NCBI GenBank assembly: GCA_039704465.1
Contig: JASFAU010000016.1
Span: 806,001-870,000 of the forward strand
From: Plasmodiophora brassicae
Taxonomy: Eukaryota; Endomyxa; Phytomyxea; Plasmodiophorida; Plasmodiophoridae
Length of the DNA stretch: 64,000 nucleotides
Direction of reading: 5' to 3'
Within the stretch, counting starts at the first letter, position 1; each line of letters opens with the position of its first letter. Positions 11,886 through 21,093 of the stretch are shown piece after piece. The notes beneath the pieces are model-generated. The model ran no database searches, had not been told where the DNA came from, and saw nothing but the letters and a program-made list of their open reading frames with translations. The position numbers and the translations under genes are program-made.

Positions 11886-12899
11886 ATGACGAATGATGGA
11901 GCGTTCCCGTTCAACATATCGTCGCCGGAAGCGTACGAACCCGTGGAGAGCGGGCTGTGGGACTCGGCACGATCGGGGGACGTCGTCGTACTCCGCGAGC
12001 AATACGACGTCTTCGGTGGCCTGTTCTTTCACTCGCACATGGCTGTCACCGCACTGAATCACCGCCACTTTGACTGGTTCCTGCATTTCCTTGATCTGGC
12101 ATTCCCGACGTTCTACATCGTCGGCTGCGGTCCTGACACGGACGTTGTCCTCGAGGCGCCTCTGCATGGGGATTGGGATTTGGCGCTGGCACCATCCGGG
12201 CGACTGACCCCGATGGCCTCTATCGTCCTCGCGGAGTTACCCGATGCAGACGCTGTCCGCCTAGTCCAACAGGTCAATACGCGCCTGTTTGCACGTTTCA
12301 CGCGCGATCATATCACGATGGAACCCCTCTGGCCCGAACGTTTCGTGGAGTATGACATGAACATGCGTGGAGAACTCGTCGCGTATGCCGATGATGCTCG
12401 GCCAATCCTGGGCGACAGCGCTCCGGTTTACAGCGATCCGAATTTTCCGCTGATGACGCGCCCGGAAGCGCAGCGGCTTCTTCTATTCGCAATAATGGAG
12501 GAGCATCGCGTCATCGTGTCGTATCTGCTCGAAGCAGGTCTGGCGCATGCGACACCTGAGCTGCTGCGGATCGCCAAGCGCCCAGTTTACTGGCACGTGT
12601 ACGACGTGTTGGCACACGACAGCGGCCTGTCGGGTGATGCGGCGCGCTTTCCCTGGTCAGAGGTCGATCAGGAAAGGATCCGTCGCCGTATCTTTGCCTA
12701 TTTCTGTGATGGTCGATTTGAGGTATTCCGCGACATGATCCTCGACATGCCTCCGTCGCTGGCAGCTGAAGTCTGGCGCGGTGGGCTGGCCAAACTCGAG
12801 TTGTACTCGACGCAGACGTCAGTCCCGGGGACCGACCGCCTTGCCGAGATGCTGCAACGCGCGAAGGACTTCATGAATACAACGAATATTCTGTCCTGA
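11886..12899 (+). CDS. intronless protein of unknown function, 337 aa
   Basis: A single open frame from the ATG at 11,886 to the TGA at 12,899 with balanced, protein-like composition. It has no signal peptide and no membrane segment. The text is rich in short amphipathic helices with Leu, Ala, Phe and Asp, for example around AQRLLLFAIMEEHRVIVSY and in the last 80 residues. This is vaguely reminiscent of helical-repeat (ankyrin-like) proteins, but no repeat consensus can be aligned by eye. The absence of introns is unusual next to its intron-rich neighbours; retroposition or transfer is possible. I do not recognise the family. Confidence 0.6.
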   Translation: MTNDGAFPFNISSPEAYEPVESGLWDSARSGDVVVLREQYDVFGGLFFHSHMAVTALNHRHFDWFLHFLDLAFPTFYIVGCGPDTDVVLEAPLHGDWDLALAPSGRLTPMASIVLAELPDADAVRLVQQVNTRLFARFTRDHITMEPLWPERFVEYDMNMRGELVAYADDARPILGDSAPVYSDPNFPLMTRPEAQRLLLFAIMEEHRVIVSYLLEAGLAHATPELLRIAKRPVYWHVYDVLAHDSGLSGDAARFPWSEVDQERIRRRIFAYFCDGRFEVFRDMILDMPPSLAAEVWRGGLAKLELYSTQTSVPGTDRLAEMLQRAKDFMNTTNILS

Positions 12900-13981
12900 A
12901 GAGCACGACAAGCCTGGGGCATTGAGCTTGGGTCAACGTGGAGAGACCCGGATGACCTCGCTCCATTGCCAATACACGTTGCCTTCGACTGTGACAGTTC
13001 ATGATGATGTGCATGGTCTTGCAGTGACGGGTAAAAGAACAAGCCGCGGCCGTTTGTTACGGGCAAAGGTGATCTAGTACCAGTCAAGCAGACGTCTACT
13101 GCCGACATCGTATCACGAGCATTTGGTAGGTGCGATGGGATGAAAGGCGCCGCTCGCCACGCCGATGGCCGGTAAGTGGGCTTGGCGGGTCTGCCCCCGA
13201 CGCATGGTGCAGGGCAGGGGTACGTGCTGCTCCTGCAGCGATCGGCGCGCCGCACTGCCAGACGCCACCGATCAGATGAAGAACATGTCGGCGTGACAAT
13301 GTCCACGCGTCGCCTAGGCAGCAAGATGGCGCCCTTGCAGGTGCTCAATGCTGAACATGCGACTGCAGGTTTCCAGCGTGTTAGTGAATTACCTGCGCGC
13401 CTATACTCGTACCTGTCCTGGATGTGCAACGCCAGTCGTGTGGGGGAGGCGTTGCAGGCGTCAGGAAGGACGTGATGTGGACGTACGTAGTAATAGGTCC
13501 TTCGGCTCGTTCTACTGGTCGGCGGCGACACGTTCCTGGTGCAGGCAGACTAGGCAGTGCCGCAGTGGCGTCAGGGAGTCGACGGCCGACGAAGGACGAT
13601 GCAAACAGAACGGTATGTGGGTGGGCCAGATGCGACGTCACAGTGGGCGTCGCTGTCCCCAACCGGCAGCGTCGTCCGGTCGGCGATCGCGCCGACGACG
13701 CCGATAACGGAGTCGGCGCCCGCCTCCCGTTAAGGAACAGGGCCCAGCTTTCACGCGATGGCTTGTGCACAGCCCTTTACTCTGTACGGGATCGCGCCGC
13801 GACATGAGGCGCATGCTATCAACCGGCACAACCACAAGATCGGTCGCATCCCCGATCGATTCTGTGCCGCCCAACCAGGCCGACTGCGACATCGGCCTGA
13901 CACGTACGCGAACATGGGCGGCACTGGACGTGACGCGTTGCTGGGCTTCGGCCGCAATCAACTTCCAGCATGCGCGCTACG
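12900..13981. other. intergenic, no supported gene
   Basis: Open frames on both strands are short and overlap each other, with no recognisable domain or splice pattern. I see nothing to annotate. Confidence 0.4.
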
Positions 13982-14318
13982 ATGACCGATAAGCAGCACA
14001 ATCCTCAGTTCGACCGCGTTGCCAGCAGCCTCCTGAACCGGAAGATTCGGGAGTACCGTACGTAGGCGAGGAACAAGTAACGGTTGATGCATATACTTCC
14101 GCTCAATCCGTGTGATTGCTCTAATACGTGATTGTTTCTAGCTGTGCCACGTAAGTGGGTGTCCGGTGCTGACGAAGAGGGCGATGATGACGACGACAGT
14201 AAGTGCGGATCATTATCGGCAAACCTCTTGTCCCGGTCCGTCTCCGTTCATGCTCGTGCTCGCAGCAATCTGCGACAACATCCCGGAGACGACCACACAT
14301 CGTTCTCGTCGTCGATGA
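13982..14318 (+). CDS. possible small three-exon protein, 61 aa
   Basis: Candidate exons are 13982-14057, 14142-14198 and 14266-14318, with introns of 84 and 67 nt; the lengths sum to 186 nt. Exon 1 reads NPQFDR and ends KIREY. Exon 2 starts after TTTCTAG and reads PVPRKWVSGADEE followed by an Asp run. The exon 1/exon 2 junction, its phase 1 and flanking residues recur on the opposite strand at 15,025/14,965, which supports real coding sequence. Exon 3 is the weakest part. Function unknown. Confidence 0.3.
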
Positions 14319-14630
14319 GCACTGCGACGGTTTCTCGCTCCCCATGCCAACCGGTCATTCTGGTATAACTGGCCGGAAACCTGCAATACGTCCTATATAG
14401 AGAAAGGCGCCTGCCTGAAAAGCGCGAAACACAAATAGAGAAATTACGGCCGCATCAAGCGCTTGTGTCAGCGATGCAACCCGGTCAAGAGGCCCATTTT
14501 CGTCACTGATGCCACGACCTCATGCCCCACCTTTCTCGGTAACGGAATGCGAAGTATAAATGTTTCTTGTTCCTTCCCCTCGAAGTAGCTCGTGCAAGAC
14601 CGACTTGGGATCCTCTATTGGAGCGTCTGA
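14319..14630. other. intergenic between converging fragments, nothing recognised
   Basis: The 312 bases between the small plus-strand candidate and the end of the minus-strand fragment contain no supported gene or repeat. Confidence 0.35.
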
Positions 14631-15225
14631 TTAGATGTAAAAGTACTGCGGGCCGACGTACCTGCCCGTGTATGTTACGACCAGTGCACGACCACTGGAT
14701 CCGACGGCGTACTCGAGTAGATGGTTCGCCACCATTGACAGGAATATGCCGCCCCGGGTACCCGATATCCACCACACAACCTCGAAGAGGCGCAGGTTGG
14801 ACTCGAAGCCGCCGAGGCGCGTCATCCTGGTACTCCTCGGAGCCGTGGCACGAATGACGTCGTCGTCAACGGGCGGCTTCGCGTGACCGGTCGACTTGTC
14901 AGCACTGTTGCCGTCTTCCCCATCACTGTCTTCGTCAACACCGGAGGCCAGCGTATGCGGCACAGCTAGAAACACACGCACAGTAGAGCAATTTAAGGCT
15001 TGAACGGCAGCATAACTCGCTTACGGTACTCCTGAATCTTCAGATTCAGGCGGTCGAACTGAGGATCGTGCGGCTTTACCGCGGCCCCGGCCCGGTGCCG
15101 ACGAACCCGTCCACTCCATCGCCGAGGTCTACCGGGACTCGGGGCAAGGCCCGGTCATGGTGGATGTCTCAGGCAGACGTTGCTGCGGCGTCACCGCGTC
15201 ATGTCGACCGGTACAACGAACGATA
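14631..15225 (-). CDS. 3' exons of a paralogous unknown gene
   Basis: The last exon is 14965-14631 (stop at 14631) and the preceding exon ends at 15,025 with GAGTACC|GTAAGC, giving a 59-nt phase-1 intron. The residues around the junction (DPQFDR, KIQEY, then VPHTLASGVDED) parallel the plus-strand candidate at 13,982. The last exon then has an acidic segment and about 65 residues of globular-looking sequence including LRLFEVVWWISG and ALVVTYTGRYVG. The 5' end was not found; the upstream part overlaps the inverted duplicate at 15,080-15,210. It may be a gene fragment. Confidence 0.3.
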
Positions 15226-15797
15226 TACTGACTCCAGCACTGGCAGACCCATCAATTGCCGGCCGCCCATTGCGTTTCCCGAGCCGCATGACATCGGGAT
15301 TTGTGTGGAGCCCCGAATTCAACGTTGGCCGAGAGCCGCCAGACGCCAAAAGCAGCGGTTGACGAATACAGTCGCGACCGGTCGAGTCTGTCCGACAATT
15401 TGCATCGAGTGATGCTCGGTATGAATCCACCGCTTGGCGCATGGTGACGAATGCATCGATGAGCAGGTCGACATGTAAGACAGGCCGGTTCTAGGCAGGA
15501 ACGACAGAGGTCCCCGCCGCGAAGAGCCAGAACCAACGCGCGTGTATTGCCATGGCGCGACCATCAAGGGACAACGGCGGCGCTGGCCCAGTTACAGGCA
15601 TGGCCATGAATGGCAGGCATAGACGCGGGCGATACCGGGCAGACAGGCAGTAGACTCACGCGCGTGTGCCCCATGTGCGACAGACGGAACGTTGGGGCAC
15701 ACGTTCAAGTACGGTTCGTCGGTACCTCTATTGAATATCCACGTCGCTGCCCGGGGTCGATCGAACGGCGACGCGCGCGTCACCTGCAAAGCACACT
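15226..15797. other. intergenic upstream of receptor copy 3
   Basis: No gene is supported. The last 90 or so bases match the upstream region of receptor copy 2. Confidence 0.4.
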
Positions 15798-18700
15798 ATG
15801 CGGTCGGCATGGGTGCTGCTGGCGGCGGCGACGTTGCTGGCGGCCCGGTTGGACGCGTTCATCGCCGGCGTCACCGTCCAGCAGATCCTGGACCTGATGA
15901 ACAGCGCGCGTGCCAACGTGGTGCCGACAGCGGCCCAGATGGTCAAGTTGCAATGGGACGCGTCGCTGGCGTCGGCGGCGGCCAGCTACGCTGCCACACA
16001 GTGCTCGGGCGCCTTTAGCGGCGCCGGCCCCACCTGCGCCAACTGTGTCACCTGGATCGCCGACGCCGAGTTGCCGTCGTACGGGTCGCAGGGCATCCTC
16101 GACATCATTGCCGGCAACTTCATCGCTGGGGTACGTGATCGGCCCGGTCGTGTCGCTCCAGTTGTCGTGCCCGTAATGACGATGGGGGGCGCCCCTGCGG
16201 TGTAGAAATCGATGTGGCCGTGCACACAGTCGGGCTCGACGCTGACATGTTCCTGCTCTGGCGGCGGCTGCTACGACGACTGGAACAACCTGGTCAACGA
16301 TGCGGCGACGGCCGTCGGGTGCGGCGAGCAGACGTCGACCGCATGCGGCAAATCGAACAACATCTACGTGTGCGTGTACGTGCCCCCGTTCCCCCCTGCG
16401 TCGTCTGATGATTGGCTGTCGGCGTGCTGAATGCTCTGCTGGCAGGTTCAACGGGTGGACGTCGGACGCGCATCCGTACACGCCATCGGTGACGAATTCG
16501 TCGTGCACAAAGGGCACCTGCCCGTCGGCCTACCCGGTCTGTATCGACGGCCTGTGCACGGCCAGGACGACCACGAAACGCCCCACGACGAGGCGCCCGA
16601 CTACCAAACGCCCGACAACAAGACGCCCGACAAGGCGCCCGACGACGCGGCGGCCCAGTACAAGACGCCCAACGACGCGACGGGCCACAACAAGGCGCCC
16701 GACTACACGACGCCCAACAACTAGGCGCCCGACAACAAGGCGCCCAACAACAAGGCGCCCGACAACAAGGCGTCCGACAACAAGGCGCCCGACAACAAGG
16801 CGCCCAACAACAAGGCATCCGACAACAAGGCGTCCGACAACAAGGCGCCCGACGACACGCCGCCCAACAACAAGGCGCCCGACAACACGACGGCCAACGA
16901 CGCGACGTCCTTCGACACGACGTCCTACGACACGACGCCCGTCAACCAGACGGCCAACCACGAAACGCGTCTCAACAAGGCGGCCAACAACAAGGGACCA
17001 ATCCACCTTGCGTCCGAGGTCTACCACCAGAAGACTGGCTACGCGACGGGCTACGTCGGGGCAGTCGGCAAGCCGCTCTAAAACGAGGCGCCCTGCAACG
17101 AATCGTCCAACAAGCGGAAACCCGACCCTCCGGCGCACGACCAGCAGACGCCCATCCTCGAGGAGGATAACAACACGGCGGCAGACTACGAATCGCCCGA
17201 CTACACGACGACCTAGACAGCGCTCATCAACGGGACGGACCGCAACGAGGCGCCCGGCGACAGGTACGAGGCGCGCAGGTACAATGCGACCCACGACAAG
17301 GCAGCCGACGACACATCAACCCACGGCGAGGCACCGGACAGCAAGGTCGTCGCCGAAGTCGACGACGCGGCCAACTTCATTCCAGCACACAACGGGACAC
17401 CCGTCTAGTCGAAGGACAAGGCACCCCGCGACAGCGCAGCCGACCGCAGGCCGCTTCTCACCAAGACGGTCGACCACCAGGAAGCCGTCAACGGGACTGC
17501 CGAGGTCCGCTTCAACGACGGCAAGGTACCGGACGCATACGAAGCAGCGGACGACTACATGGCGACCTTCAACAGGTTGGTGGCTCATGCCACGTACGAG
17601 ACATTGTGCATGACTTTGCAGCAGGGGCGCCGTTCTGGGTTCGCCTTCAAGCACCGACCGTGCTGGATCCGTCCACGTCGCTGGCCCTGTACGCCACGAT
17701 TGCGCCCGGCTTCGACCGTCGACTGCTGACCACGTCGTGGACATGCGATACGCTGGACCTGTCGCCCGCATCCGGGAACGTCCTGACGTCGCCGACGGAC
17801 ACGTTGTCGCTCGTTCTGGCACCGAACGCCCTGCAGTACGCCACGTCGTACCGGTTCACGATCACAGCGCGCCTGGCAACGTCAACATCCAGCGCCTCGG
17901 CCACGATCGTGATTCCGCCGCGACCCACCGGCGGCGTCGTCAACGTCACCTGGGCGGGAGGACGGCCCGTCGAATTGTCGACCGTGTTCAACATCAGCAC
18001 CCGGGGATGGCAGGCCGCCGGCGCCCCTCTGGAATTCGTCTTCTCGTACGTGGTCGTCGGGCGCGCATCTGGGATCAGCGAATTCAACATCGGGACGGCC
18101 GCACCGACGTCCACATCGGCCCTCACGACGTTGCCATCGGGCGACCCCGTCCGCGTTCTCGTTCGCGCCATTGCACCCGGGTCCCGCGTCCGATCCGCTC
18201 CCGTCTGGATCGACATCGTTGTGCAGCGCGCCTCGACACAGCAAGTGCTCGACAGCGTCCTTTCGTCAGCAACGGGCGCTGTCGGGCCACCACAGGTCGT
18301 CATGAACCGGTTGCAATCGGCCACGCTGGCCCTGAACGCCGTCTCCAACTATTCCACGTCGGCGAACTCGTCGTCGGCCGTTGTGGCCGCCCGATCTGCC
18401 CTCATATCGACGTTGGTGACGGCGTGCTCCAATGCCAGCAACGTCAACGCTGACAGTGCCGCTGTTCTGCTGGGGACGCTGACCGCCCAGCCTGAGCAGC
18501 TGTCGGTCAACGCCACCCAGCAGGTCATGGCGTTCGCCGGCACGCTCGTCCAGCAATCCCTGTCGAGCACGACATCGCTGTCGTTGCAAGGGTTGACCGC
18601 GGTGGCCCAGTCGGTGTCATCGGCCATGACCGCCGTGCGTCTGACCAACGCGACGTCGTCGGCAACGTCGGTGGTCCAGCACGCCGTCGTCGACCTGATC

Positions 18701-20683
18701 GCCTCAGCGCAGGTCGCCACGACTCAGCCGTGCCGACCCGCCTCGACGATATCGACGGCGAACTTCCGATCGCACGCCTGGTCCCTGGACGGCCTGGCCC
18801 ACGTCAACGGCACTTGTGCGGCGACAGGAGCCCAAGAGTCGTCGGTCGTCCTGCCGCCCGATTTCTGGTCGGCCATGAACGTCAGCGGAGACGTTGGCGT
18901 GCAGATGACCGTCTGGGTGGACAACCCACACACGTCGGCCCGTCTGGTGAACGGGGCATCGCCCGTCACCACCGTCCGCACGTTCAGGATCAGGTCGCCG
19001 CCAGCAGCCGTAGCAGCAGCAACGTCATCGCCCGAGCTCATCGTCGTGCGCAGCCTGTCGTCGGGTTCGCCCATCAACGTGTCGTTAACGCCCACAGCAA
19101 CAGCAGCCGCCGCAGGATTCGCCTCGTTGTCGTCCTGCCCGTCGACGTCCCTATCGCCTCCGGTCTGCGTCACGTTCGACAGCGCTGGGCAGAACTGGAC
19201 CACGGCCGGGTGCACGACGTCCATCATGCCGAAGTCGTCGGGCGACAGCAATGCGACAGCAACGGTGACGTGCTCGTGCACGCACCTGACCGACTTCGCC
19301 CTGGTCATGTACCTGGAGGAGGCGCAACCGGGGCCAACTGGGTGTGGCGGCCGCCCCGGTCGATTCGTCGATCAGCAGGCCCTGGCGGACGTGATCAGCA
19401 ACGCGAACGCCATCCACCGCGTGTTCCTGGTCCTGTACATCTGCACGGCCTGCATCGCCCTGGTGCTTGTGACCCGCGCCCGACGACACATCACCAAGGT
19501 GCACGCCCGCCGATCCGTCTACGTCCTGCTATCGTTGTCCATCGTGGTCTGCGCCGCCCGCTCGGCCATCAGCGCCTTCAACCTGTCGCTGGACACGGCC
19601 ATCGTGACGATCGCCGTCCTGTCGGTCCTGCCGTCCATGTGCGAGTTCTTCCTGCTGACCTACTTCATCCTGATGATCTGGTCGATCGGCGACCGCATCA
19701 GGCGGATGTCGACCAGCGTGCCCAAGAACGTCCTGAGCGGCATCGCCAGGTCCTATTTCGTGGGCAACTCGGTGATCTGCCTGGCCATCCCCGCCCTGGT
19801 CGTCTGTGGCGTCATCTTTGGCGCCCAGGACAACGATGCCCTTGTGTTCGGAACGGTCCCGCTGTACACGTTCCTGTTCGACGCGGCGTCCGCCCTCGTC
19901 GCCGTCGTCTGCCTGCTGTGCGGCACCTACTTCCTGTACTACAGCCGGGCCATGCTGAAGACGTTGCTGGAAGCGGCCGGCACGATCGTCAGGCAGCTGC
20001 AAGGGCAGGCGGCGTCGTACCGGAAGGTGGGCCGGTTCGTCTTCACCGTCTGCACCATGTTCTCGTCGGCCCTCTGCATCGAGAGCGCCCTGTGGCTGCT
20101 GTCCGTTATCGCCCCACAAATCTACCTGGCCGGGTTCGTCGTGTTCTACGCCCTGTTCCTGGCCTGCGACCTCGTCTGCGTCCTGCTCGTCGTCGTGTTC
20201 TGCTTCAGGACTGTGGCGACCGCCGCCCAGGCCAGCGCTGCCGGGTCGGATAGCGCCGGCGCAAGCCATGCCAAGCGAGGGCAGCACCACGATGCGCAGA
20301 TCTCGTTGCAGAACGGGTCCAGGACCGTGCGCCCTATGGCGACCAGTGCACTACGATCGCATCGACCGAATCAGAGTTCCGCATCGATCGCCGTCTCGCT
20401 TGGCACCGTGTCGTCCGGGGAATTCCCTCCCGTCGCCGGCGAGGCCACCACGACCAGCATGCCGGACGTCGTCGCCGACCTCGGCCATGGTCCTCCTCCG
20501 CTATTCACGAACCGGGCCAAGCTCGACGCGGAAGCGGCCATGGACGTTCTGGAGTCGACCATGGAACACGCGTTGTCGCACGTGCGCGTGCCGGCCAGGG
20601 ATCCCGTTGACATCGTCGTCCCCGGCTATCACTCCGTCCGTTCAGTGTCGCAGATCAGCGACGCGTTCGGCACACCCGCCTGA
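15798..20683 (+). CDS. CAP-REJ-GPS-7TM receptor, copy 3 (complete)
   Basis: Exons 15798-16130, 16206-16375, 16446-17575 and 17622-20683; introns of 75, 70 and 46 nt. The lengths sum to 4,695 nt, giving 1,564 residues in one frame. Order: signal peptide (MRSAWVLLAAATLL), CAP domain to NIYVC, Cys-rich piece, TTRRP linker of about 340 residues, REJ-like module with GWQAAGAPLEFVFSY, GAIN-like Ser/Thr-rich region, and GPS (NWTTAGC then CSCTHLTDFALVM, about 19,270-19,308). Seven hydrophobic segments lie between about 19,410 and 20,215, then a cytosolic tail with NRAKLDAEAAMDV. GPS in adhesion GPCRs and polycystins cuts between HL and T, and both are present. Polycystin-1 is an unlikely label: there are 7 and not 11 membrane segments and no PLAT domain. 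The third intron is absent from copies 1 and 2. G-protein coupling is inference. Confidence 0.85.
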
Positions 20684-21093
20684 GCCGCCCAGGAACATCA
20701 CGCTCGGTGATGACGTCATCAGATCCCCTCGATCGCACCTCACCACTGGCGAGTTCGGGTGGGGCGCCCCATGTCATTCACAACAATGCAATACTGTCGA
20801 CAGCACTGCTCGTCTGTTCGCCACTGATCGGATCCATCGCGAGCGTGGTTCTATAGAGGAAGGGTGTGTGGCCCCTCGTTCAGGGGATGTACGAATCGGA
20901 GACGTCCTCGCTCGCATCGTGGCTGGCCGGCAGGGCCAGGTCGTCGACATGGATGCCCCGGGCGGACAGGACGTGATTCTGGAGGTGGAAGTCGAGCGCG
21001 GCGTGCCCCGGGCCGCCGTGCTGGTGCACCGCCACCGGCGTCCCCGCCGACCCCGACCTGGCCAGCACTATCACAAACCGACGTCAGCACCCA
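20684..21093. other. intergenic between converging genes, possible alternative exon
   Basis: The minus strand is open at 21,074-20,880 (VAVHQHGGPGHAALDFH, ending DSYIP). It looks protein-like and is preceded by a TGATAG acceptor-like site, so it could be an alternative last exon of the lipase gene. Otherwise nothing is recognised. Confidence 0.3.

Noticed and set aside
18730..20253. A 507-codon plus-strand frame inside receptor copy 3
   Set aside because: It is out of frame with the REJ-GPS-7TM protein that is conserved between copies 2 and 3; composition is Arg/Pro/His-rich.
7138..20683. Annotation as polycystin-1
   Set aside because: REJ and GPS are shared, but only seven membrane segments are seen and no PLAT domain or channel-type segments follow.
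20880..21074. Minus-strand open frame with VAVHQHGGPGHAALDFH
   Set aside because: It could be an alternative last exon of the lipase, but the exon ending at 21,094 gives a complete consistent gene, so it is only noted.
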